Source: Lumbricus terrestris (lineage: Eukaryota; Annelida; Clitellata; Crassiclitellata; Lumbricidae). From it: a stretch of 64,000 nt of DNA. Both the position numbers and the translations under genes were made by a program. A model generated the notes under the pieces. It was not told where the DNA came from. It was given only the letters and a program-made list of their open reading frames with translations, and searched no databases. Shown here in pieces: positions 47,633-62,500 of this stretch; the stretch's first letter is position 1; each line of letters begins with the position of its first letter. The stretch is taken from the NCBI GenBank assembly GCA_949752735.1, contig OX457036.1, positions 85,292,987 through 85,356,986 of the forward strand, read 5' to 3'.

Positions 47633-50600
47633 GACGTTATCAATTAGCGTATAAAGCACTCTATTATAGGACAGCGCTGAATATTTTTCTGCTTTTGCAT
47701 CAGGTTAAACCAATAATTATAGGCTTAAATATACATAGGCCTAATGCTGATGCAAGTGAAAACAAAAAATAGCATTTCAGTAACATTTAACCTATGTTTG
47801 CTTGGGAATTGCGTCACTAAGTCCGTGGTAATAATTATGTTTACAGATAACTTGCTGCGTGGCGATAAAGTGGCAACTCTTTACACAGTCAATTACACCG
47901 TATCAGCCAACAATGCTTTAAATACAATACGCAGTAAGCTGGCCGATCCTGAAAATCTGAAGAAAGAATTTGAGGTAAGATGCTAACGCACAGCATTGAG
48001 AGGTTACTTCTTGTTTTAAAAAAAGTACATTTCGGATTCTAACAATCAAGAATATTATTATTCCCGTTTATTGTATTCCTGCACCGATCTGAATTACGCT
48101 TTCAGGCATTGGTTATGACTTTCTATTAGGCTCCCTATTCACAATTACTGTATAACCCTGTAAGCGGAATTCTTCATCCCTTCTGGGTCTTCCTTTGGTT
48201 ACCAACATTAAAGTTTACTGCTAGACTACACAGGCCTATAATTTGATATCTTTGTCAAAGGACATAAGTTGGATTTGATTTTTATTCGATTTTATTTTGG
48301 AATTTAAAGAACGACGCCAGAAAAAACACCTCAGAAGTCAAACATTGTGCGTCATTCAGAGATTCCTTATAATAATTATTATTAACTTTATCAGTTTAAA
48401 ATAAGTAGAATACGATCTGTTTCTCTAATTTCTCACTGAATGTTTTGAGTGTGAAGTTACTGTAATTTTGGAAAAAAGCGCGGCTTTGTGAAGTTCAACT
48501 GGGACCACTGTTTTCTAGTACGGTGCGCAGAAAATACATACAATGAACATTAGAGTCACCAGTTTTCAACTGCACTAAACACTTAACTTCTGATTTCGTT
48601 TATTTAGCGGGTTACAATGTAATGTTCCAGGATAAAACGATATTTACTGAGTTTTCACTTAGAAATAGCCTTTGTTTCATGTAGGCCCTATCTTTCCTAC
48701 GTCATCAGACTCGTCTCATAGATCATTAGATCTACATTAGTTCATAGCTTAGGCCTACTTATTAGACTAATATGGACTGGACGGACTCGAATCAGATCGA
48801 ATTAATTGAATGATTATTGTCATTGTCGAAATAGTAGAGTTAATTTAGCACAGGAAGCGTTGTTTATATAAAATATGCTATCGATATGACATTGTCGGCA
48901 TGTAATAGCGAATGAATAAATTATGAATATTGTTTTAACATGAATAGGCTATTTAATATTTAATTGTGGAAAGTGCTATCTTATGTTTCAGCTCGTCCAG
49001 ACAAAAACGAAAGACTTCTCCGCTCTTGGTGCAAGGGACAATATGAAGACGAAAAACAGATTCGTTAACATCATTCCATGTAATAAAGTATTTACAAATT
49101 GAGTCCTTGAAGGATAATTATTTGAACTTGTTAGCAATTTGTTGTGCCCGTTCAATTTATTTAAGTTTGTGAATATTGCTGTCATGTTCCTAATCTACGA
49201 GTTAACCACATTTTTAGTGTAGAAGTTTTACGAATCTATTTACAAAGTGCCATTTCATATTTTATAGGCCTACCTAAATAGTACATTATAGGATCAAACT
49301 AAAGAGCCTAGGGACCAATGCAGAGTCAATGCATTCAACCCCAACATGTCAGTTAAACGTGAAAACAATGCCAAAAAAGCTAAAACTATTTTTTCAGTTT
49401 AAGTTAGGCCTACATAAACTGTTTACAAAGCGCCATTTAATTTCAAACGGCAATAAATGAATGTCATCATGCAAATTAGTGAATAATCGTCTCGACGAGC
49501 ATTTTAGGACACTGATGAGCGAAGAAAAGAAATGGTGATTCGCGACATTTTGCTATTTAATATAACCATTAATGAACTCTTTGATCGTGAATTCAAAATT
49601 GCTAAGGCGCTGCACTAGAGCTAAGCGAAACACCAATTTATTCACTCTTTTCAAATAAGCTCATTCCAGCTTATATATAACGGTAGGCCTGATGCTTTTT
49701 TTCTCCCAGTTCGATAAAATTATGTGAAATTGTTTTTCTCTCCCTAAGATGATTGGAATCGAGTTGTTTTATCCCGAACGACAACTGACGATTCTTCGGA
49801 ATACATCAATGCCAGCTACATTCAGGTAAAACCATAATCCGGTTTGGCGAGATAATAATAATTTATAAGTTACTATGGCCCATTAGGTGTCTAAATTTGT
49901 ACCTTTGAATAATTAGCTACCTAAGTGTAAGCTTACTCAAGCCTGCGACCTGGTCCTGCTTTTTATCTTCATTTGCAATGGTTAGTAATTCTGTTTTCCT
50001 CGTGGTACCAGTTTTATGGGTATTGATTAATTGAAAACTCTTTAACGTTCGTTATATTACGGCGCAACCAATTGTGTGAACCTTCAGATTAATGAAACAT
50101 TATTCATTGCGAAGACTAGTATTTGTGTATCTTTTTTCAGGGATATGATGACTCAGACAAGTTTATAGCAACACAAGGTAGGCTAATTCCGTTAATCGTT
50201 CTCACCTTTATTCCAGTACTTTTTGTGCTGAAACTTGTGAATGTAAATTTAAACTTCTTTCGGGACGACATCTAACCTAATGCATCAACCGATTTCGCCT
50301 AAATACAAGTCTCTCATAAAGATATCAATATGTACTTCAAGTAGGGCCTACAGATTTCAGCTGTTACGACTTCGGAAAATTCTGATCTGTTCACTTTTTC
50401 ATGGGTTAAGTCTGATTTGTATGCCGTCATTATCGATGACTTAACTGTCAGTTAAAGACGTCAGTGGCCTATATTCCTCATTCAGTGCCTCGGTTTACGA
50501 GTAGACCCAACATAATAAATTATTTGGCAAGAAATACACGAAAGTGCTTGGTGCTAATCAGCATGAATCAGAGGTCAAAACTTTGATCTAAACTACATTT

Positions 50601-53600
50601 AATATTAATATTGTTGCATTGCAGTTACAAAATTTACTGCTCACTTGCATAATAGGCATAGTCTGCTACTTGTTTTCCTCACCGATGTCTATTTTTTAAA
50701 GCATTTAAATTTATTTCCTTGGGGTTTACGTACTCATAATGTCTCTGATTAGTCATTATGCGAGAAGCAATACATGTACCATTGTACCTATAGTTACGAT
50801 ACAATTCTAGAACTCTGTTTGCTGCAGGACCTCGTGCTGAAACCGTGAAAGATTTCTGGAGAATGATTTTTGAGAAAGATATTCGGCTCATTGTAGTGAT
50901 AACGAAATTGGTAGAAAAGCAAAAGGTAGGCTAATTATAATTGTTAACTGAGTCAGGCATAAGTGACGTTGAAATTGCAGGAATAGACCTATGGCTTAGG
51001 CCTGTCTAACGCATGCTAGATTTATTAGATTGACCGAACATTTTACTTCACCGAGTTTACGCTTAACACAGATGCACAATATGTTACTATAACCCCGCAT
51101 ATGCATATATATAGACTTATATAAAATAGTCATTACATGATATGCCCTTCGCAAAGAAAATTGTGAATTTGCACATTTCTAAATTTAGCTTACTCTAAGC
51201 GCATACTTGTTACTATAGCAACATTGAATGGTCTTTCATATGCGATGCTCCTTTTTAGTTACTATTAGACACGAATATTGCAACCAATGAACCATTCTTA
51301 CATTATTGAAACTGTCGAAACTGTTCACGTCAAGTAGACCTAAGCTTACACTCATCTTTAGATTATGCCAGAGTGATTGCCTGTCCGCATAGCTGTTGTT
51401 CATCTTCAAATTGTCTCTTACCAAGTCATTATTGTATTGCATTGTATTGTATAAAAGCAACTGTAAAGGTATTAGAGCTGTGCTAACACAATTTTTCATT
51501 TATTCAATGTGTTAAGGTTAAATGTGAGAAGTATTGGCCTAATGTCGGGGAATCCGTAGTTTACGATGACATGACTGCAACAACAAAGTCCGAAGATTCT
51601 TGGCCTGATTACACTGTGAGGCAGATCGTGGCAAATAAGGTAAGCTGATTGACACTCGTTAATGATTCTGTAGATCTATAACCGTTACATAGAAAACACC
51701 TAAAGAGCCCCGTGAGCTAGAGCTTCAAGAAGCAAGTCCGAACATTTATGGCTAGCCATCAGAGAAAAAAACACTTGATTAAAAATTGTTTTCAATTAAA
51801 ATTCGCAGCTTAATGGATAATATTGGTGTCTATGTCACATCGAGTCTAGTGATTTTCCGTACATATGAAATCAATTTTTCTGCTACCTAACTGCCTTAAT
51901 TTGGTCTTGTCTGTGCAAGCACAGGTTTGCCTCAAAGTATGCATGTGCATTAAGCCTAGGTAGACTTCAGTGGTATGATGTATTTAAACTATTACCATTT
52001 AGCATGAGGTTTAGGATTACCAAGACTTTAGTATTAACCCTCAGGCTACCAAGCTTTTTTTGTAACACTGACTACCAAGGGGGGGGGGGGGTGGTTACCA
52101 CCCCCCCTGGATTTTGGGTTGGGTTTGAGATATCATAACTTGTAATACACCATTTGATTCAGCATTCATTTCTGCACAAAATGGTATATTTAGGTTTAGA
52201 AAATATGAATGCCCCTCGAAATTATGAATTTTTTACCATGGGTACCCGTCGATTCCACAAAATGTATACTTACGCATAGGAAATATATTAGATTCTGTGT
52301 GTTTTATACATGATTTATATATAAAAGGTAGTTTACATATAATAAAGTCCAATATTCAACTATAAAAACTAGTAATAAGTCTGTTTTATGTTCAATCAAA
52401 ACAAAAAACATGTTTTTGCCGCTGAAAAACGTTTACGCACACATTTCGGCTTGCGTTGTAAAAACCCCCAACATTTTCAGACATTTTAATTTATTTTGAG
52501 CACTTCCGGTCATCAAAAAACAAATTATTTAGTATCAGAAAATAACCCTAAATGCCCTCTACAGAATGGCATAATTTATTTCTATTAAAAAATAAATTAT
52601 GGATAAGTTATAATAGAAACAACATGACAATTTTATGAAAATAAAACACCTTTATATATATTTCAATTTATTTTGAGCACTTCCGGTTGTCAAAAGACAA
52701 CTCAGTGAGCATGGAAATGTAGCCCCACATTCCCTCTATAGAATGGTATAATTTGTGTATCTTAATATTAAAGGGCGGAAAAGTTACAGACGATATTCTA
52801 GGGGGGTGGTATTTACCCCCCTGGTACCTTTGGTATATCGGGTGTAACTTTTGAACGGTAGGGGGCATCATCAAAAGTTTTACCTCAAAATGTGTCCCAA
52901 TGAACCCTCTACAGCTACCAATTTTTTCAAAATTTTATTCCAGACGGAACGCGTTTGATTTGCGAAAAACCTAGGGGGGGTGGCAACCACCCCCCTTAGT
53001 AGCCCGAGGGTTAAAAAACTTGAAACTTGAAACTCGATTGCTTAAGACTGACAGATGTGTAATGCGATCTGACAAAATCAGGGTCATGTTGCACGATAGC
53101 ATTGTTGAGATAATAGTCGGTTTTATAGAAATTTTGTGTTTTCAGAATTCTCAAGTAATTGAACTGGTGCAGTGGCATTATATGGCTTGGCCAGACCATG
53201 GAGTTCCTACGGACGCCAAAGGCTTCCTGGAATTTCGTAGGAAGGTCCGCCAACATGTAATGCCAGATAAATATACCCTTGTGCATTGCAGGTAAAAATT
53301 GTTGGATTGTCTTATTTTTCTCAAGCTTTAATTATGTAATAATTAATTAAATAATTATGTAAATTAATGTTACACAAAATGTCCCTTATGTATAAAGTAG
53401 TCAATTACACCATAACATCATCATCAGCTAACAATGCTTTAAACACAATACGCAGTAAGCTGGCCGATCCGGAAAATCTGAAGAGAGAATTTGAGGTAAG
53501 ATGCTAACGCATAGCATTGATACTTCTTGTTTTCTTAATCTTCAAGCGCAACACCGGTAAGTGGACCCAACATTGAAGGAGGAACAATCTAACCTACAAT

Positions 53601-56464
53601 TATAACGTAGTTGTATGTGTGCATGTCCCATGCATGTCGTGCACATGTCAGCACATATCATTTTGCCTCATAGGAAGGTACATGTATAATATGCAATGTA
53701 CGTTTTGCACGAATGGATGCCAATCACTTGATGTCAGCGCAGCGTTCGACACCGTAGATCATGGCATCCTGCTAACGAGATTACGAACATCATTCGGAGT
53801 CGTCAGTGGGTCCATTCCTTTCTCAGTGGACGTCAAATGATGGTGGTCGTCGGCTCTGGAAATTCATCATGGGCGCCTGTAACATTCGGTGTCCCTCAGG
53901 GCTCAGTCCTTGGGCCGCTGCTATACGTGCTATACACAGCCGATTTGACAAGGATCATCTCTGCTCTTGGAGCCCGGGTCCACCAATATGCCGATGACGC
54001 TCAACTGTACTTAACGTGCCACCCGTCTGATGCACTGACCTGTGTGTCAAAAATGCAGGAAATTGTTAAAGAAGTACAGACCTGGATGTCCTCCAACCGG
54101 TTGAGGCTGAACCCGGACAAAACGGAATTCATATGGCTGGGCACAAGTCAGGCACGCTCAAGGATTGATGCTCAGGCGATTGAGGCGGCGTTTCCAAACT
54201 GGAAGACCAAGCGTGTTGTTCGGGACTTGGGAGTACTGCTGGTTGAAGACCTATCCATGGATCAGCATGTCGGATCGCTCTGCAGGTCTTGCTTCTACCA
54301 ACTGCGCCAGATCAGAGTCATTCGGCGCAATCTGTCACATGAGGCCGCTGCCACTCTTGTCCACGCGTTTGTGCTGAACCGACTGGATTTCTGCAATGCC
54401 GTCCTCGCTGGTCTCCCAAACTGCCGGATACGCCAGCTTCAGTCTGTCCTCAACTGCGCCGCCCGAGTCGTCGCTGATTTGCCCAAATTCTCGCATATAT
54501 CAGCATATATGCGTGACACGCTGCACTGGCTTCCGGTCGAGGACAGAACAACATTCAAGATCATTGTTATGGGACGAGCGTCAGTGGTTGGCCTGGCGCC
54601 AGAATACATTAGGGAACTTTGTATTCCCGTCTCCAGCCAACCAGGTCGTCGGTCTCTGCGCTCTGCGACTCGTGGGGACTTGATAGTCCCACGCTCCTGC
54701 ACAGTGATGCGGACACGCCGCGCCTTCTCTTGTATTGGACCTTCATTCTGGAACAGTCTTCCATTGGAAATTCGTGATGCTGCGTTGTGTGTTTCTCATG
54801 AAACATTCTCAAAGTTAATTAAGTCGCACTTGTTCAGAACTGCCCGGTAGCTGCGTTAAGCGCTTTCGTGAGGTTATTGTAAGGCGCTATATAAATGTTC
54901 ATATACATACATACATACATACATACATACTTGAATTGGCAACACTAGACTAGAGGATGCCAGAGTAATAAATTCTACATCCAAATGTTTCTCTTACTCT
55001 TGCAGTGCAGGCGCTGGAAGGACCGGTGCTTTCATCGCTATTGATTATCTCTTGGAACAAGAGAAATTGGAATTCGATGTTGATGTCCATAGTTGTCTAA
55101 AACAGTTGCGAGACCAACGAGCGTCAATGATTCAAAACCTGGTATATACAGATTAATAGCCATATGCTATAATAGGCCTATGTTAGAAAACCGCCTGTGC
55201 TGTTATTATATAGATTAACGCATAGTCATATTATATGCGGTGGATGAAAGTAGGATATAATTAGCCTATATTATATATTGTAAACACAGTGGAGTAGCCT
55301 ATCTATGGTATGGTTGAACCTTAATTGCGTTGTCTGACTAAATACTACATGGTTGAATGTCGAATCAGATCATTATGAAGACAATCGGTGAAACTTTTGA
55401 CAATGCCTACTGTACACTCTTAGATTTATAAGGGACTGTTTGCCACAGGAACTCTCGCTGCCCTATTTAATATTTGACTGTTGGCTCGCCAACATTTTAA
55501 TCGTTTACGATTTATCAACAGACACAATACTCAGATAACAAGCTGATATGCACACTTCCTTTTTGAAAGCGGTTTTTACGATCCGCAGTCAGAAAATCAG
55601 AGAACGTCAATTGTAGCATAGAATATATATATATAATATATATGTTTTGTGAATTATATATGATTTTATATATAATATAAATTATATGCACAGTTGCGCA
55701 CTCAGCGCCAGTTGGATGGAGAACAATCAACTTGTGAAACTTCGGATAAATTACATTTACTGTGAAGCATCTAACTTCGCATGCTTTGCTTTTACCATGT
55801 AATTTATAAGACTTCGGAATATGTTTTGTGACTTATTTAGGCGCAGTATCAATTCGTTCATACCGCCCTTCTGGTTGCTTTCACGGTTGGCGACACGGCA
55901 GTTCCAGTTGAGCGATTTCTCTCAACTTATAAAACTTGGCAAGAGAAGAAGAGTGAAAGTTCTGATAAATCGATGATAGAAATACAGTTCGAGGTAAGAC
56001 GAATTCATCTATGAACGAAGCATCGACAAAATAACATCAAATAACATCAAAATAACATCAAAATAACATCAAAATAACATCAACCAATGTTGCACAAAAT
56101 GTGCCTTTATGCACCAAACATCAACCTATGTTAAACTATCAATGGCATTTAATGTAGCAGTTAGGATAGATTTTTTTTCTTTAGACTGAAAAGTAGGCGT
56201 CCACATAATAAACTTAGTCGTAACCAAATTAGCGATTGCTTGGCGGTGCTATTCAGTCAATGTCGTGATATAAATATCTGAATAATCGTAATTAAAATAA
56301 TAAAACTGTATAATTATAAGCTTAAAAGCTTTGACGATGACTGTAATGATGATTTGCTGTAACGATGGCGCCAATGATGCGGAGAAGGAAGGAGAAGAGA
56401 AACATGATTGATGCTGAGGATGACGAAGCTATAATGATGGCATATTTGAGCATTTTGCTGCTGC

Positions 56465-56495
<31 letters not shown>

Positions 56496-56510
56496 GAAGA
56501 AGAAGAAGAA

Positions 56511-56556
<46 letters not shown>

Positions 56557-59500
56557 GTGATGGTGATGGTGATGGTGATGGTGATGGTGATGGCGATGGC
56601 GATGATGATGGCGATGATCTTGATCATGATGGGAAGCAGGAAGAAATGAAGAGGAGAAAAATAAGAAAACGGTAGTTGTGATGCTGCTGCTGCTGCTGCT
56701 GACAAAACAACTATGATGATGAGACTGAATATAATAGTACAGATATAAATTATATTAAATGCGTTGGAAAAACTATAGTTGATGTCGTGGTTATGGTGAT
56801 ATTGATGATGACGATTTGAATGTTTTAGCGACTTTTTAATAATATTATGAGAGTCTCAAATCAATTGATCATTTTGCAGACTTTAGAATCGACAGTTGAA
56901 AATCCAGACGAAATTGGTAAGTTGCTCTCTTTGCATTAAAGGCACAAACTATTGCAGACTAATAATAATTATTATGATAAGTCTTAATCACTTTTTGTCA
57001 GCATCAAATCACACTACGTGGGATAGCTTGTCGATATTATCGGTTAATTGCTGTAAATTATATGGCAAGGCATGGTGCACCACTATTTAAATTCATGCTC
57101 CAAAACGCTGGCTATATTTATTATCATGATTTTAGGCATTGAACTGCAATGCCATGCTATAAAGTTTGGGAGCCATCTATATATTTCGGTGTCGCTTCCG
57201 GTGAACTTAACAAGTACGAATTTCTTATTTTGCTTTTGTTTAGAAGTGTATTCAGGCCCGCCTACCTGTCATAATGTTTCGACAAAATTTGTTAACCGAA
57301 TTTCCCTAATAACATTCAATATTAATATTCAGTCAAAATCCAATTAGGTGGAAGCAATTTTATATAGGCCTACGACATTCTCAAAGTGTGTTTTGTAAAT
57401 GGTTTTGGAAGATCTGCTATATCAGTGCAACTCTATATAGATGGGACTTACACTTGAAAGTTACCCAAAAACATGATATTAAATTATTATTATTATATCT
57501 GTGCCTTGGCTGTTTGTCTCACCTGTGTAGCCCAACACCTCGTCTGGTCTAATTCTGTTGAGCAAAACAAGATGACTGAAATGGGAGCAGTGTTTGTCCA
57601 GGTAAGCTTGAGCATTGTGGTTGGGCTGAAGAATATAAATACTGGCATAAAAGGTGTAACAGAGTTGAACCTTGCAGTAGACCTACACAACGGCGCCGCC
57701 AGGATTTTTTTCTGTACGCACTTTTTTTCTGTACGCACAACTTCTGTACGCACTTTTTTTCTGTACGCACAACTTGCACAAAATAAGAATACGCGAAATG
57801 AAGTTATGAACTGTTATGGCGATCTTTAATGGGCATGCAGTGAGTGAGAAGTGTACGTGGTCCACTACTAAATAGAATTTCAATAGAATTTCATCGCTTA
57901 GCCTATAATATTTCACGCTTTAATTTACAATTTGTTATTTTTTTTGCCTTTCCGCGCTGTACGCACTTGCGTAAGTGCGTACGCCTAACGGCGCCCCTGG
58001 ACCTACATATATTTTAGTCTGCCAAGTTTAGGCTACGTCCAGCATACAATTTCGACTAGATTCCAAACAGATCTGGAAAAATTGAAGATTTGATTGAAGT
58101 AGGCTACAAGTAACTTACACTGACGTTGGAGATTTTAAAGGACAAGGCTGATCTCAACTAAATATGAAAAATACACCTAAACAGTATGCAGCTTTGGAAT
58201 TCGAATTCCTACTCTTTTTGAAAATAGCTGAAAAAGCAGCCTACCTCTCATAACTGCTTATCCCTAATAAATACGATATGATAGCTATGCAGTGAAAATT
58301 ATGTGCCCTGCAAACTTCATTCAAATAAGTAAGCATGTAATGTAATGTAATGTAATGTAATTAGTAATTTCTATAGCGCCGCTCACAACCAAGGCCATTC
58401 AGTAGCGCTCCCAGTGCGATAACCCCTAGAGAAAAAATAGGTCTTGAGAAGAGAGAGAGATGTAGATAACGATCCTGAAAGTAGAGTCTCACGCAGAGTG
58501 GAGGGAAGAGAATTCCACAAAGAGGGCCCAATGATGGTGAAGGATCGAGTTTGAGCAATAGAGGTCCTAGCTCGTGGAACAAACAAGTCAGCCCTGTCCA
58601 GAGAACGGAGAGGTCGATGAGAAGATGCTGAAAGAGGAGAACGAATGAGATCACTGAGATACATCGGTGCAAGACCCAGTTTGGATTTGAGTACCAGAGA
58701 AAGGACTTTATATTGTATGCGGGCAGAGAGAGGAAGCCAGTGTAGTTGGTTAATCATAAACGAGGATATATTTTTTTTAATTTTTCAATTCAATTCAATT
58801 CAATTGGTTTATTGATCCACCAAAAAAACAAAGACAAGCAGACAATTTTGCTTACAGGATAATACACACAGAGATTGATTGCGAGTTAACATTTGCGATG
58901 AATGGACAGGTGAGCAACCAATACTGAGTGAGGCAGAACCAATAGGCTACCCGAAGGGAATGATCCCGCTAGTGGGGCCTATTTACCAAAAAATTCATTG
59001 TGGTAACAATAGAAAATAAAAGGCAGATGCAATATTAATTAATGGCGGTGCTTTTGAAAGCAATGAACACATGGGAGTACTTAGGAAGGCGCGCAATTAA
59101 TCGAGCAGCAGCATTAAGGACAGATTGAATGGGTGAAAGGCGGACCTTTGGAAGACCAATAAGAAGGGAGTTACAGTAATCAATTCTGGAACAGACAAAA
59201 TCATGGACTATTGATGTCATGGTTGAAAGGGAGACAGATTTATATAGTATTATTATTAGTATTATTATTTATATAGTATTGTTATTAGTATTATTATTTA
59301 TATAGTATTATTATTATTATTATATTTATATAGTATAGTCTTTATTGTACCAATTGCATATCCGCACTTTGGCGTAGGCGTTTGCCCTTGCATACATCTA
59401 TACAGAGCGTAGAATTCTTATCAATGACTTACATGTAGGCCTACGTGTAAGATTGTCCGCCTACGGGATAATACATACGCTCAAGCGGTCGTGAAGTCTC

Positions 59501-62500
59501 GAGCTCAGTGAGTAGGTATTCGGTTTAATGGATGGAAGAATAGAGTTATCTGATTCTTAAAGTTAAACCAATGATGTAATACAGTTAAAGAACGTGGTAA
59601 ATTACAATAAAACTACAGATAAATATGGTACAGTTATCGAGATGCTTTATCTTTATCCAAGTTAGATATTTTTTATTTGAAACGTGAATTTTGGTTTTTA
59701 GTCTCAGTGATAAGCAGTAAATTGTAAATTGGCAAAAGTGAGGTGGGAACACCAGGCTACTCAGCATGTTTTGTATCATACAATAAAATTATTATGTATT
59801 TTTTTATCAGAGTTGGAACCGGAAGGATGCGTACATATCAATGAAGTTGCCAGACTCTCCTACCGATTTCTGGTCTCTGTGCAAGGAACAGAAGAGTGTC
59901 ATTGTAGTCTTTATAGGAAGTCCAACTCAGGTAAACCTTATGCAACTAATGTAGCAAATTTTTATATGGATCATATCTCTTGGTCTGACCTTACTGATTT
60001 TGCTATGTATAGTAACATTTTAAAATGCAATTGGGATTGAGCATTCCTGATAAACGTAGTGCTGTTCTAATAAAAAATATTTCGCAATCAAAGATAAAAC
60101 TCACTATTGCTATTGGTTTTTTGTGTCATAAAATTATTTGGCTGACCCAAATACAGGATTTCAAACAACGTAATGAGACCTGGTCCAGTGGTTCGCTTTA
60201 ACAATAACTGAATAAATCTTATAACATCAGTGGAACAATAGGACAATAAAGAATTGTACAGCAGTGAATTAAACACAAATTTGGGAAAATGAATCGGCAT
60301 TGTTATTAGATCTATTAGTCTGAATGAGAATTATATACAACGTATATCGGCCTGCACAAGAAAGGACATGTGAAACATGCTAATTGAACGCTGGCTGTTT
60401 CTATCTTATTCAAGGATACAGAGGTTCAGTTTTTTCCGACAAAAGCCAAGTCGATAGCTTGCAAAGATTGTACGATGATATGTGAAAGCGAAACTTCAGA
60501 GGACTTTGGTTCACGTCTCGTTGTAACGGAGCATAAGAATTCTGACGATGTCTACGCAAATGTTTCTACACAATCTACAGATATCTACGAAAACGCTGTG
60601 AGTTCAAGCTCATTAGAAAAGAAGGCACAACTGTTCACAAGTCCCCACCGAAGAACATGGTTCAAAATTATTTAAAGTTGGCACACCAGTATACGAATAT
60701 GCCTATAATAGGCCTAATATCTTACTTTTGGTCAAATAATTATTTATTTAGCAATCTACTTCAATTATCAACCATAAAATTATATTTACTAAGTATCTCA
60801 TAAAGATTCGATTTCAGAGATGCACGATATTCAGCAGCATTGATATTTATGGTTTTTCTTGGCAATGAACAGTAATGCTAATAAGTACGTCTTCTAGCCA
60901 TCATAGACAATATCCATGTTGCCTTACTAAATCGGATAATTGTGTAAGACAAATTAAATATTATTGCTGGAGAGCGGGGCTAAAGAAAGTACTTGTGGTA
61001 TAATTATTAATTAATTAATTTTGGTGGTTCTAGCCTATTGCAATTGTAATGACTGTCAACCAGGTAACGCATGTGACCCAGTACATGCATATGTTATAAT
61101 TATAGGCTAATTATAATGGCGGCAGCAGATTTTTTACTGTGACGACAATGCAACTGCCAGTAGTTATGCTAAATTAACTTTGTTGTTTTTTTCTATAACA
61201 AGGGACAGAATTCGATACCAACTCAAATTACAGTTCTACAAGTTACAGAACCGATGACTCTGAGATGTGGGGATAAAGATTCGCTCTTTTCATTGCACAA
61301 GGCCGTTCAAATCGCGACATCAGCCGATAATAATTCCTGTCCAGTTATGGTGGTCACCAGGTAGGCCATAATAAACATAATTATTTACTTTATAAGTCAA
61401 ACCATCCTTGTTGTCTCCACTAAGACGCCAGTAGACTTAGGGGTCATATTGTTTTACAATTAAGGTGGCTTTAACTGGCTTAATTCCTGTTTAATGAGCA
61501 AAACTATTACTTCTAATTGTATGCATTATATGTACATTTAATTTAGCCAACTAAATTGATATTTCAACCAGAGCACTGAATGTTACATTAAAATGTCTTT
61601 CTAGGGTTATACTTATGTTAATAAGCATTAATCTTTTGCCAGGACATCCTGATGTGAAAGTCATTACAATAAATACGGTAGTCGTAATGTTGTTTATCCT
61701 GCTTACAACGTCTTACTCAAGCGTGCTTTAATGTACTTTTTAGAACTGACTGTTCTTTGAATGGATTCTGTTTGGCTGCCTTCAACGCATTCGAAATGAT
61801 GGAGCACGACAAAGAAGTTGATCTTTACCAGATTGTACTCAACATAAGAAAATCAAAGAAGGAACTATTTCAGTCACTGGTAAATAAACATGTACGGTAG
61901 TAGACTAGGCTAAGATGTTATTCGCTTAGATCCACCTAGAAATTAGAATGCATCGTTTATAATTATACTGGAGGCGAGCGCAAAATACGAAAACTTGTCA
62001 CATTAAAAGTATGTAGCAAAACTGCAATCAAGGTTTGAAAAATAACTTAATTTTTCGAAAGCCTGCAGCGCAGTGGCGTAGACAAGGGGGGTTTCGGGGT
62101 TAAATCCCCTCCATTAGCCTAGGAAAAGTTGTTCAAAAGGTTATTTATTGACTTAAATAATTTAAAAAATTGTTGGTAGTAGCATTATTGTTTTTCTTAC
62201 TTTATTTCCTTTGTTACTTTATTCATTTTTTATTTACTATAATACTGTTGGTTTGGTGTCAGAAAGGGCATCCTGCCAGGCAAAAAAGAACAACCTCCCA
62301 TCATAAATTTCTGGCTACGCCACTGCTGCAGTGACGCCGTTGAGTAATATTAGTAAATAACCTACCTGCTCTGCTTTCTTGCTGCATATTCCAAGGTGAA
62401 GATTCAAATGTCTTGCTTATTGAAGTCGATTGCATTCAAGGATATACAGCAATAATTTATGATACATGACTGTTATTCGCAATCGTAATCTCCAAACTTC

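Noticed and set aside
56322..56705. Ile/Asn-rich and Leu/Lys/Met-rich proteins on opposite strands
   Set aside because: Compound trinucleotide repeat with no stops in several frames.
57473..57829. 118-codon frame on the + strand
   Set aside because: Only 57531-57601 is exon; the rest is intron and hAT MITE sequence.
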